NCBI GenBank assembly: GCA_016182905.1
Contig: JACPFR010000061.1
Location: 1 to 38,940 of the forward strand
DNA length: 38,940 bases
Source: Elusimicrobiota bacterium
GTDB taxonomy: Bacteria > Elusimicrobiota > Elusimicrobia > UBA1565 > UBA9628
Reading direction: 5' to 3'
Made by a program: the position numbers and the translations under genes. Shown here in pieces: positions 15,328 to 23,338 of this stretch. The notes below the pieces were generated by a model. It worked only from the letters and a program-made list of their open reading frames with translations. It searched no databases and had not been told where the DNA came from. Numbering within the stretch: the stretch's first letter is position 1; each line of letters starts with the position of its first letter.

Positions 15328-17093
15328 GCGGTCTTAGGCAGGTCCAGCTTGATGTGCAGCTCCTTGAGCTGCTTGTCCTTGACGGGGCCCGGGGCCTCGG
15401 AGAGGGGGTCGGTCCCCTTCTGGGTCTTCGGGAAGGCGATCACGTCCCGGATCGAGTCCTCGCCGCACAGGAGCGCGGTGAGGCGGTCGAGGCCCATGCC
15501 GAAGCCGCCGTGCGGCGGGGCGCCGAAGTCGAGCGCGGACAGCAGGAGGCCGAACTGGCGCTGCTGCTCGGTCTCGTCGAAGCCCATGAGTCCCAGGATC
15601 TTGCGCTGCATCGCGCCGCTGTGGTTGCGGATCGAGCCGCTGGCCAGCTCCACGCCGTTGAGCACCAGGTCGTACTGATGGCTGCGCACCGAGCCGGGGT
15701 CCGAGTCGAGCTTGGGGACGTCTGAGTCGAGCGGACGCGTGAACGGGTTGTGGGCGAACGTCCAGCGCTTCTCCTCGGCCTCCCACTCGAGCAGCGGGAA
15801 GTGCGTGATCCAGGAGAAATGCCACGGGGTCGAGGGCTCGGGCTTGAGCCGGGCGATGATCTCCTTGCGGATGGCGCCCAGCACGGTCGACGCCGCAATC
15901 TCCTTGTCGGCGGCGAAAAAGGTCGTGTCGCCGGGCTTCGCGCCGGTCTTGGCCTTGATCGCCTCGAAATCCTCCGGCGTCAGGAACTTGGCGATGGGCG
16001 TCTCCGGGCCCGTCGCGGTCCACTTGATCCAGGCCAGGCCCTTGGCGCCGTACACCTTGGCCAGGTCGGTGAGCTTGTCGATCTCGGCGCGGGAGTAGAC
16101 GCTCGAGCACGTGATCGCGCGCACGACGCCCCCCTCCGCCACCGGGCCGGCGAACACCTTGAAGCCGCAGCCCTTGAGCTCGGCGGAGAGGTCGACGATC
16201 TCGAAGCCGTAGCGCTGGTCCGGCTTGTCGGAGCCGAAGCGGCGCATCGCCTCGAAGTAGTCGAGTCTCGGGAATGGGATCGTCAGATCGAAGCCGATGG
16301 CGGCCTTGAAGATCGCCTTCATCATCCTCTCGCAGGCGGCGTGCACGTCCGCCTCCTCGACGAAGGACATCTCGACGTCGATCTGGGTGTGCTCCGGCTG
16401 CCGGTCGGCGCGCAGGTCCTCGTCGCGGAAGGCGCGCGCGATCTGCATGTACTTCTCGACGCCGGAGACCATCAGGATCTGCTTGAAGATCTGGGGAGAC
16501 TGGGGCAAGGCGTAGAAGGTCCCGGGCGTCATGCGCGAGGGCACGAGGAAGTCTCGCGCGCCCTCGGGCGTGGCCTTGGTCAGACAGGGCGTCTCGATCT
16601 CGAGGAAGCCTTCGGAGGCCAGCGCGTTGCGGGCGGCCATCGCGATCGTGTGGCGCACGGTCAGGTTGCGCAGCATGCGCGCGCGGCGCAGGTCCAGGAA
16701 GCGGTACTTGAGGCGGGACTCCTCGTTGACGGTGATGTGCTCGTCGATCTCGAACGGCAGGACCTTGCTCGTGTTCAGGACGGTGACGCTGTCGGCGTTG
16801 AGCTCGATCTCGCCCGTCGGGAGCTTGGAGTTCTCGGCCCCCTTGGGGCGCCGCTGGACCGTGCCCGAGATGCTCACGACGAACTCGGCGCCGAGCTTGG
16901 CGGCGGCCAGGAAGGCCTCGGCCTTCTCGGGATGGACGACGACCTGGAGCAGCCCGGAGCGGTCGCGCACGTTGAAGAAGTACACTCCGCCGTGGTCGCG
17001 GCGGGAGTGGACCCAGCCGGCGACGCGGACGGCCTTGCCCGCGAAGGAGGCGTCGAGGATCCCGGCGTCGTGGGTGCGCATGGCGTTGGACAT
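15324..17093 (-). CDS. aspS: aspartyl-tRNA synthetase (bacterial type, possibly non-discriminating)
   Basis: 589 residues. OB-fold (about 18-105), catalytic core with 'FRDEDLRADRQPEHTQID' (motif 2), the bacterial GAD insertion (about 290-415), and motif 3 'GFGMGLDRLTALLCGEDSIRD'. The family's 'ATPEGARDFLVPSR' and 'PQSPQIFKQ' loops are intact. The OB-fold loop reads 'RRDHGG' with His34; in characterised enzymes His here goes with non-discriminating AspRS (charging both tRNA-Asp and tRNA-Asn), while Leu goes with strictly discriminating ones. ATG 17093 follows GAGG at a good distance, 17 bases after the crp-like stop, so both genes form one operon. Confidence 0.96.
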   Translation of the reverse strand: MSNAMRTHDAGILDASFAGKAVRVAGWVHSRRDHGGVYFFNVRDRSGLLQVVVHPEKAEAFLAAAKLGAEFVVSISGTVQRRPKGAENSKLPTGEIELNADSVTVLNTSKVLPFEIDEHITVNEESRLKYRFLDLRRARMLRNLTVRHTIAMAARNALASEGFLEIETPCLTKATPEGARDFLVPSRMTPGTFYALPQSPQIFKQILMVSGVEKYMQIARAFRDEDLRADRQPEHTQIDVEMSFVEEADVHAACERMMKAIFKAAIGFDLTIPFPRLDYFEAMRRFGSDKPDQRYGFEIVDLSAELKGCGFKVFAGPVAEGGVVRAITCSSVYSRAEIDKLTDLAKVYGAKGLAWIKWTATGPETPIAKFLTPEDFEAIKAKTGAKPGDTTFFAADKEIAASTVLGAIRKEIIARLKPEPSTPWHFSWITHFPLLEWEAEEKRWTFAHNPFTRPLDSDVPKLDSDPGSVRSHQYDLVLNGVELASGSIRNHSGAMQRKILGLMGFDETEQQRQFGLLLSALDFGAPPHGGFGMGLDRLTALLCGEDSIRDVIAFPKTQKGTDPLSEAPGPVKDKQLKELHIKLDLPKTA

Positions 17094-17110
17094 CTGTTAC
17101 CTCGGAGGGG

Positions 17111-17800
17111 TCAGGCTTCGATGCAGAGCCCCGCGAGCTTGTCGGGCGCGGGGATGGTGTAGCGGCCGTCGTCGAGCGAGACGAGGCCGGCGCGGCGCAG
17201 GGACGACAGCGCGCGGGTGAGGGGCTCTCGGGTGGTGCCGACGACGTCGGCGAGCTCCTGCTGGGTGAAGCGGTCCTTGAGCACGATGGCGCCGCCGTGG
17301 GTCGTCTCGCCCGAGCGGCGCCCGAGGTCGAGCATGGCCTTGGCGACGCGGCCGAGGATGTTGCGGAACAGCAGGCCCTCGATCTCCTCGTTGGCGCGGC
17401 GCAGGCGCTCGCAGACGGTCTGGAGCAGGTACAGGGCCAGCTTCGGGTCGCTGGCGAGCAGGCGCTGGAAGTCCTTCTTGCGGATGACGAGCAGGCGCGA
17501 GGGCTCGACGGCCTGGGCCGCCGCGGTGCGCGTGGTGCCCTCGAGCAAGGACATCTCGCCGAAAAAGTCCCCTTCCTTGAGATAAGCGAACGTCTTCCGT
17601 TTCTTGGAGGCGGAATTCGTGAAGATCTTTATCCGGCCCGACAAGACGATGTACATCGCGTCCGAGTCCTGGCGCTTGGCGAAAACGGACTGGCGCGTGC
17701 CCAGGTCCAGCTCCTCGGCGAGACGGAACACCTCGTTGAGGTGCTTCGAGCTCAACGCGGAGAGGAAGGGGATCTTCTTGAGTAGGCGGGCGCCGTTCAT
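17111..17800 (-). CDS. Crp/Fnr-family transcription regulator with cAMP-type pocket
   Basis: 229 residues. N-terminal cyclic-nucleotide domain (about 10-120) with a phosphate-binding cassette 'FFGEMSLLEGTTRTAAA', where Glu82 and Arg91 are the residues expected to hold cAMP ribose and phosphate. A long dimer helix (about 118-150) and a winged helix with recognition region 'TQQELADVVGTTREPLTRALSSLRRAGLV' (about 179-207) follow. No Fe-S cysteines or haem signs are seen. It is first in an operon with aspS and is the likely receptor for cAMP made by the CHASE2 cyclase in this window; that pairing is inference. Confidence 0.93.
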   Translation of the reverse strand: MNGARLLKKIPFLSALSSKHLNEVFRLAEELDLGTRQSVFAKRQDSDAMYIVLSGRIKIFTNSASKKRKTFAYLKEGDFFGEMSLLEGTTRTAAAQAVEPSRLLVIRKKDFQRLLASDPKLALYLLQTVCERLRRANEEIEGLLFRNILGRVAKAMLDLGRRSGETTHGGAIVLKDRFTQQELADVVGTTREPLTRALSSLRRAGLVSLDDGRYTIPAPDKLAGLCIEA

Positions 17801-17807
17801 GGGTCCG

Positions 17808-17837
17808 ATATTAGCTTTCTTGCCTGGGGGCGTTCAA
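17808..17837 (-). promoter_or_regulatory. promoter of crp-like/aspS operon (leaderless start)
   Basis: On the - strand, TTGAAC (17832-17837) and TAATAT (17808-17813) are 18 bases apart. The -10 box ends 7 bases before the ATG at 17800, so the transcript should begin at or next to the start codon. No Shine-Dalgarno sequence precedes the gene. Confidence 0.6.
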
Positions 17838-17903
17838 GGCGGGGTTCCGCCGATTTGCTATCGATGATCGCCGTTCCCGGGGAATGGTCATCGTCAAATA
17901 GTA

Positions 17904-17921
17904 GCTGTTTCCGGAAACAGC
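17904..17921. repeat. 18-bp perfect palindrome upstream of the crp-like gene
   Basis: GCTGTTTCC meets GGAAACAGC with no spacer. It lies 30 bases past the surE stop and about 65 bases upstream of the crp-like -35 box. It could be a binding site for a dimeric regulator, or a weak terminator for the cell wall operon (followed on the - strand by TACTATTT). It does not match the E. coli CRP consensus. Confidence 0.5.
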
Positions 17922-17950
17922 CGCTCGGCTCGAAAGAGGCCTTGCGGCGC

Positions 17951-18700
17951 TTAGAGTCGCCAGGACGACAGGGCCTGGAGCATGTTCGTGTCGGTGCTGT
18001 CGATCTTGAGCGGCGTCACCGAGACGAGGCCCTTCGAGACCACGCCGACGTCGGTCCCCGGCTCGTCCACGCCCGTGACGTGCCTTCCCGCGAGCCAGTA
18101 GTACTCGAGGCCCCGCGGGTCGGAGCGGCGGGTCACGTCGGTGCCGTAGATGCGCCGCCCGAGCTTGGCGGGCACGCCGGGCTTGTAGGTCTTGCCGGCT
18201 CGGGCGGGAAAGTTGACGTTGAGGCAGACGCCCTTGGGCAGGCCCTTCACGAGCACCTGGCGCGCCAGGCGCTGGGCGAAGGCCGCCGCGGGCCGGTAGT
18301 CCTTCCCGTCGGGATCCATGGACAGCGCGATCGCGGAGACCTTGAGCAAAGTGGCCTCCATCGCGGCCGCCACCGTGCCGGAGTAGATGACGTCCTCTCC
18401 GAGGTTGTAGCCGCGGTTGATGCCGCTGACGACGAGGTCCACCTTGTTCTTGAGGATCTCGAGGATCCCGAAGCGCGCGCAATCGGCGGGGCTGCCGTTC
18501 AAAGCGTACACGCCTTCGGATTGTTTGCGGATGCGGATCGGCTTATGGAGCGTCAGAGAGTGGCTGTCGGCGGAGCGTTCGTGGTCAGGAACCGACACCG
18601 TCACGGTGCCGATGCGCCGCATGGCGGCGATAAGCGCGGGCAATCCGGGGCCGTGGATGCCGTCATCATTACAAACGAGTATTCTGGGGCGCTTTTTCAT
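17951..18700 (-). CDS. surE: SurE 5'/3'-nucleotidase
   Basis: 249 residues, the normal size. The metal-binding N-terminus 'ILVCNDDGIHGPGL' (Asp12/Asp13), 'VPDHERSADSHSLTL', 'ALNGSPADCARFGI', 'VDLVVSGINRGYNLGEDVIYSGTVAAAMEA' pattern and 'VNFPA' are all present. SurE removes phosphate from nucleotides and short polyphosphates and is linked to stationary-phase survival. Its ATG overlaps the murG stop by 4 bases (ATGA), so it is the last gene of the dcw transcription unit here. This is an uncommon place for it. Confidence 0.96.
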   Translation of the reverse strand: MKKRPRILVCNDDGIHGPGLPALIAAMRRIGTVTVSVPDHERSADSHSLTLHKPIRIRKQSEGVYALNGSPADCARFGILEILKNKVDLVVSGINRGYNLGEDVIYSGTVAAAMEATLLKVSAIALSMDPDGKDYRPAAAFAQRLARQVLVKGLPKGVCLNVNFPARAGKTYKPGVPAKLGRRIYGTDVTRRSDPRGLEYYWLAGRHVTGVDEPGTDVGVVSKGLVSVTPLKIDSTDTNMLQALSSWRL

Positions 18701-19755
18701 AAGACCAACTTTTCGAGCTCGTCAACGAACAACGAGGTCGTCTTATCCGCCGGAGGCAATTCGAGGTCGTGATGCCCCTCCGCCGTTCGCGATTCTAACA
18801 TTTTGGCCAGCGCAGGTCCGAGGTCGTCGGAAAGGTCCGTCTCAGGAATCCTCAACGCCGTTTTCGTTTTTTCAAACACGCGGGCATTGGCGTCCTGATG
18901 ATCCGCCGCCGCGTGAGGGTACGGAACCAATACCGCCGTTTTCCGTTGCGCCGCCAGTTCGGCGAGAGTGCTCGCTCCCGAACGGCACACGACGACATCG
19001 GCGGCCGCGTAAGCGGACGCCATGTCGTCGAGATAATCAAGAACCGTTGCCGTTAACCCGGCCGTTTTATACGCGTCGAGCGTCTCTTCGCTTTTGCCCT
19101 TCCCGGCGAGATGTAATACCTGCGCGTCGACGCCGGCCTTCTTCATCGCCGGCCCCACTCCCAGATTCAGCGCCTTCGCCCCCTGCGAGCCCCCGAAAAC
19201 GAGGATGGTCTTCCGCGCCGGATCGAGGCCGAGGGCTCGTCTCGCCTCCGCCGCGTCCCTGCGCCCGTATAACGCCGGTCTCACGGGAGTCCCCACCACT
19301 TTGCCGCTGCCGTCCGCCGGCGGCAGCCCCCAGAACAAGGTCGCCCCGAACATCGCCCCCGCCTTGTTCGCCAGCCCGAGTATCGCGTTCGACTCGTGCA
19401 GCGCGATCGGGATCCCCCGCCTCCACGCCGCGTACGCGACCGGGAAGGTCAGATATCCCCCCATCCCCAACGCGAGATCCGGCTTGAAGTCCTTCGTGAC
19501 CCGCGACATCAGCCGCATGCTCGCGATCAGCTTCGCCGCGAAAGCGACGAGGCCGGGGCCGAGGCTGCGCGGCATCCCGCCCAGGTCCGCCTCGAGGCAC
19601 GCCAGGCCGGCCTTCTCCAGGCGTTCCTTCGCGGGGTCGTCCTTCCTCACGATGAGCAGCGGCTCCCACCCGCGCGCCTTCAACTCCTGGGCGGCGACGA
19701 GCCCCGGGTAGAAATGCCCCCCGGTGCCGCCCGCCGCGATGAGGACGCGCCTCAT
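18697..19755 (-). CDS. murG: MurG N-acetylglucosaminyltransferase
   Basis: 352 residues from ATG 19755, overlapping the ftsW stop. GT-B fold: glycine loop 'IAAGGTGGHFYPGL' near the N-terminus, 'GMGGYLTFPVAYAA', 'HESNAILGLANK', and in the C-terminal half 'ILVFGGSQGAKALN' and the UDP-GlcNAc-binding 'VVCRSGASTLAELAA'. It converts lipid I to lipid II on the cytoplasmic face of the inner membrane. The last 100 codons use noticeably more A/T third positions than the first 250. Confidence 0.97.
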   Translation of the reverse strand: MRRVLIAAGGTGGHFYPGLVAAQELKARGWEPLLIVRKDDPAKERLEKAGLACLEADLGGMPRSLGPGLVAFAAKLIASMRLMSRVTKDFKPDLALGMGGYLTFPVAYAAWRRGIPIALHESNAILGLANKAGAMFGATLFWGLPPADGSGKVVGTPVRPALYGRRDAAEARRALGLDPARKTILVFGGSQGAKALNLGVGPAMKKAGVDAQVLHLAGKGKSEETLDAYKTAGLTATVLDYLDDMASAYAAADVVVCRSGASTLAELAAQRKTAVLVPYPHAAADHQDANARVFEKTKTALRIPETDLSDDLGPALAKMLESRTAEGHHDLELPPADKTTSLFVDELEKLVL

Positions 19756-20870
19756 TTGAGGGACTCCGCGCGCGTCTGGCGCGAGATGTTGAGGACCACG
19801 CCGACGCCGATCATCGTCGCGAGCAGGGACGAGCCGCCGTAGGAGATGAACGGCAGCGGGATGCCCTTCGTCGGCAGGAGCCCGATCGACATGGCGATGT
19901 TGAAGAACGCCTGGATGACGATCGAGAAGGAGACGCCCGCGGCGAGCAAGGTCCCGAACAGGTTGGGGGCCGCGCGCGCGATGCGCACCCCCCGGACGAG
20001 GATGGTCGCGAACAGGGCCAGGACGACGGCGGCGCCGATGAGCCCCAGCTCCTCGCAGATGACCGGGAAGATGAAGTCGGTGTGCGGCTTGGGCAGGTAC
20101 ATCAGCTTGAGCTTCGAGGCGCCGACGCCCTTCCCGGTCCAGCCGCCTGAGCCGACGGCGAGGATGGACTGCGAGAGCTGGTAGCCCGCTCCCTTGATGT
20201 TCTCGAACGGCGTCAGGAAGCTGAGCAGGCGCGCCCGGCGGTAGGGCTTGCGCCACAGCTCCTCGGCCACGACGGGCACGGCCAGGGCCAGCGCGCCGGC
20301 GATGGACTGCCAGCGCGCGCCGGCGACGAACAAGGTCAGGATCGAGACGCAGAAGATCAGGAAGGGCGTGCCGAGGTCGGGCTCGAGCCCGATCAGGACG
20401 AGGAGGACGCTCACGACGGAGAGCGGGACGACGATGCCCTGGACGAAGTTCCCGAGCTTGCTGTGCTTCTTGTCGAGGTAGGCGGCGAGGAACAGGATCG
20501 CGGTGAGCTTGGCGAACTCGGCGGGCTGGAGGCCGACGGGGCCGAGGCGGATCCAGCGCTTGGCTCCGGCCACCGCCGGGAAGAACAGCGCGGCGACCAA
20601 GGTCGCGCAGGTGATCGCGAAGACCGGCATGACGAACTCGCGCAGGCGGTTGTAGTCGAACCGGCTCATCGCCCCCATCGCGAGGATCGAGATGACCGCC
20701 CAGACGAACTGGCGCTGGAAGAAGAACAGGGGGCTGCCGATGTTCTTCTCGGCGTAGATCGCGCTCGCGGAGTAGACCATGACCACGCCGATGAAGAGCA
20801 GGGCCATGACCGCGCCGAACAGCGCGTAGTCGATCGGCGCGCCGCGCCGCGCGGAGACGCGCGGCTTCAC
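19752..20870 (-). CDS. ftsW: FtsW-type SEDS peptidoglycan glycosyltransferase
   Basis: 372 residues from GTG 20870, chosen because it sits in GTGA with the murD stop and gives a normal FtsW length. About ten membrane helices. Family landmarks are 'MVYSASAIYA' in TM1, 'AKRWIRLGPVGLQPAEFAKL', 'LEPDLGT', 'GYQLSQSILAVGSGG', 'YLPKPHTDFIFPVICEELGLIG' and 'LPFISYGGSSLLA'. The Asp of HTDF is thought to be needed for polymerisation in SEDS enzymes. It polymerises lipid II at the septum with the class B PBP encoded upstream as ftsI. Confidence 0.96.
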   Translation of the reverse strand: MKPRVSARRGAPIDYALFGAVMALLFIGVVMVYSASAIYAEKNIGSPLFFFQRQFVWAVISILAMGAMSRFDYNRLREFVMPVFAITCATLVAALFFPAVAGAKRWIRLGPVGLQPAEFAKLTAILFLAAYLDKKHSKLGNFVQGIVVPLSVVSVLLVLIGLEPDLGTPFLIFCVSILTLFVAGARWQSIAGALALAVPVVAEELWRKPYRRARLLSFLTPFENIKGAGYQLSQSILAVGSGGWTGKGVGASKLKLMYLPKPHTDFIFPVICEELGLIGAAVVLALFATILVRGVRIARAAPNLFGTLLAAGVSFSIVIQAFFNIAMSIGLLPTKGIPLPFISYGGSSLLATMIGVGVVLNISRQTRAESLK

Positions 20871-22255
20871 CGGGACTTCGCCGCGGCGGCGACGAGGGCC
20901 TTGAAGCGGCGTCCGCGGTCCTCGAAGTCCTGGAACTGGTCGAAGGAGGCGCAGGCGGGTGACAGGAGCAAGGTGTCCCCCTTCTCCCCGATCTTGAGCC
21001 CGGTCTCCACCGCGGTCCGCAGGTCGCCGCACGGGAAGATCGGCACCAGGCCGGAGAGGTCCTCCTCGATGCGGCGCGCGGCCGAGCCGATGGTGAGGAT
21101 GCCCTTCACCGACCTCTCGATCCAGGGCTTGAGCGGGCCGTAGGGGAAGCCCTTGTGCAGGCCTCCCAGGACGAGCAGGAGGCGCTTGCCGCCGGGCTCG
21201 TACGCCTTGAGGGCCACCATGGTCGAGTCCACGTTCGTGGCCTTGGAATCGTTGACGCAGGCGATGCCGCGCACGACGCCGCACGGCTCGATGCGGTGCT
21301 CGACGCCCTTGAAGGCCTTGAACGCCTTCTGGATCGCCGCGGGCTTCAGCCCCCGCGCGAGTCCCATGAGCCCCGCCGCCATCGCGTTCTCGAGGTTGTG
21401 GCGGCCCGGGAGGCGGGGCGGGACGAGGGCCAGCTCCTTCTTCGAGCCGGGAAGCTTGAAATGGAGCTTGCCCCCCTCTTCCCAAGCGTGGACATGGATG
21501 CCTTTCGTCCCGAAGTAAAGCCGCTGCGAGGGGCATTCGCGGGAGAGCCGATAGACCGCCGGATCGTCGGCGTTGAACACACAGGCGTCTCCGGGGCCCT
21601 GTTCGCGGAAGACCTTGGCCTTGGCGGACATGTACGCGGCCATGGAGCCGTGGTGGTCGAGGTGGTCGGCGGTAAGGTTGAGGATGGCCGAGGCGCGGGG
21701 CTCGAAATGGGCGGAGTCCTCGAGTTGGTAGCTCGAGCACTCGAGGACGATCACGTCCGTGGGTTTGGAGGACGGCGCGACGGCCGAGACCGGGATGCCG
21801 ATGTTGCCGGCCAGCAGGGCCTTGCGGCCGCGCGGGAGGCCCGCTTTGAAGATCTCGTAAGCCAGCTGCGTCGTCGTGGATTTGCCGTTGGTGCCGGTGA
21901 CGGCGACCACCGCCTTGGCTTTGGAGAACGCCAAGGAGATCTCCAGCTCGCTATAGACCGGAATTCCCTTCTCGGCGAGGGACTTGAAAATAGGAAGGTC
22001 GGGTTTTAAGCCGGGGCTTTTAACGACGAACGCGCAGGCGAGAAGCCGTTTGGAGTGACCGTTCCACTCCCATTTCGCTGCCTTCGGCAGCGTTTTTAAG
22101 ATCGGCGTCAATTCGGCCTTCGGCCGGACGTCCGACCCTAAGACCTTAAAGCCTTTTTTCACCAACAGGCGCGCCACCGACTGGCCGGAACGGCCTAGAC
22201 CGAGGACGCCGGCCAGCTTGCCCTTTTTGAAGGCCTTGGGATCGAACGGCTTCAT
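20867..22255 (-). CDS. murD: MurD UDP-MurNAc-L-Ala:D-Glu ligase
   Basis: 462 residues from ATG 22255, in ATGA with the mraY stop. N-terminal Rossmann-like domain ('VLGLGRSGQSVARLL'), central ATP-binding 'VAVTGTNGKSTTTQL', 'NLTADHLDHHGSM' and the C-terminal domain with 'VNDSKATNVDST', 'LLLVLGGLHKG' and 'LLSPACASFDQFQDFEDRGRRF'. These are specific to MurD. It adds D-glutamate in the cytoplasm. The first 120 codons are richer in A/T at third positions than the rest of the gene. Confidence 0.97.
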   Translation of the reverse strand: MKPFDPKAFKKGKLAGVLGLGRSGQSVARLLVKKGFKVLGSDVRPKAELTPILKTLPKAAKWEWNGHSKRLLACAFVVKSPGLKPDLPIFKSLAEKGIPVYSELEISLAFSKAKAVVAVTGTNGKSTTTQLAYEIFKAGLPRGRKALLAGNIGIPVSAVAPSSKPTDVIVLECSSYQLEDSAHFEPRASAILNLTADHLDHHGSMAAYMSAKAKVFREQGPGDACVFNADDPAVYRLSRECPSQRLYFGTKGIHVHAWEEGGKLHFKLPGSKKELALVPPRLPGRHNLENAMAAGLMGLARGLKPAAIQKAFKAFKGVEHRIEPCGVVRGIACVNDSKATNVDSTMVALKAYEPGGKRLLLVLGGLHKGFPYGPLKPWIERSVKGILTIGSAARRIEEDLSGLVPIFPCGDLRTAVETGLKIGEKGDTLLLSPACASFDQFQDFEDRGRRFKALVAAAAKSR

Positions 22256-23337
22256 CGCAGCTTGAGGGACGCCAACGCGGCAAGCATGAGCACGATGCTC
22301 ACGATCCAGAATCTCACCGTCACCTTCGGCTCGGCGAGGCCGCCGAGCTCGAAGTGATGGTGGATCGGGGCCATGCGGAAGATGCGCTTGCCCCCCCGGA
22401 GCTTGAAGGAGGCCATCTGCAGGATCACCGACAAAGTCTCCAGGACGAAGACGCCCCCGATGATCGGCAGGAGCAATTCCTGCTTCACGCACATCGCCAC
22501 GACGGCGATGACGCCGCCGAGGAACAGGGAGCCGGTGTCGCCCATGAAGATCTGCGCCGGATAGGAGTTGAACCAGAGGAAGCCCAGGCAGGCGCCGATG
22601 AGGCCCGCGAGGTAGACGGCGATCTCTCCGGCGCCCTCGACGTGGACGATGCGCAGGTAGTACGCGAGCTTGACGTTGCCCGAGGTGTAGGCGAGCACCG
22701 CGAAGCCCAGCGCGCAGAACATGACCGTGCCCGCGGCGAGGCCGTCGAGGCCGTCGGTGAGGTTGACCGCGTTCGAGGAGCCGACGATCATCAGGACGGC
22801 GAAGGCGAAGTACAGCACCCCCAGGTCAACGAACAGCTCCTTGCCGTAGGGGATGTTCATCATCGTGGTGAAGGAGCCGTTCGGCGGCTGCACGGAGAGG
22901 TAGGTGGTCACGCCCAGGCCGACGAGGACCTGGATCAGGAACTTGGCCTTGGACGGTGCGCCCTTGGCGTCCTTCTTGATGAGCTTGAGGTAGTCGTCCC
23001 AGAAGCCGATCGCCGTCAGGCAGATCGTCACGGACAGGAGCAGCCAGGTGAAGCGGTTGTCGGGGCGCATCCAGAGCAAGGTCGAGGCGACGACGGCGAG
23101 GAAGATCAGGGCGCCCCCCATCGTCGGCGTGCCGTGCTTGGAGAGGTGCGACTGGGGCCCGTCGGCGCGCTGCATCTGGCCGACCTTGCGCTCGCGCAGG
23201 GCGCGGATCAGGGAGGGGCCGAGCAGCAGGCTGACGGCGAGCGACGTCATGGCCGCGCCGCCGGCCCGGAAGGTGATGTATTGGAAGACGTTGAGCGGCC
23301 CGAACAGGTCGCGGAGCTGGTGGAGGTAATAGAGCAT
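22252..23337 (-). CDS. mraY: MraY phospho-MurNAc-pentapeptide transferase
   Basis: 361 residues, about ten membrane helices. Active-site loops are intact: 'HGTPTMGGALIF', 'AIGFWDDYLKL', 'NLTDGLDGLAAG', 'WFNSYPAQIFMGDTGSLFLGG' and the 'MAPIHHHFELGG' histidine loop. It transfers phospho-MurNAc-pentapeptide to undecaprenyl phosphate to make lipid I. ATG 23337 lies one base after the murF TAA. Confidence 0.98.
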   Translation of the reverse strand: MLYYLHQLRDLFGPLNVFQYITFRAGGAAMTSLAVSLLLGPSLIRALRERKVGQMQRADGPQSHLSKHGTPTMGGALIFLAVVASTLLWMRPDNRFTWLLLSVTICLTAIGFWDDYLKLIKKDAKGAPSKAKFLIQVLVGLGVTTYLSVQPPNGSFTTMMNIPYGKELFVDLGVLYFAFAVLMIVGSSNAVNLTDGLDGLAAGTVMFCALGFAVLAYTSGNVKLAYYLRIVHVEGAGEIAVYLAGLIGACLGFLWFNSYPAQIFMGDTGSLFLGGVIAVVAMCVKQELLLPIIGGVFVLETLSVILQMASFKLRGGKRIFRMAPIHHHFELGGLAEPKVTVRFWIVSIVLMLAALASLKLR

Positions 23338-23338
23338 G

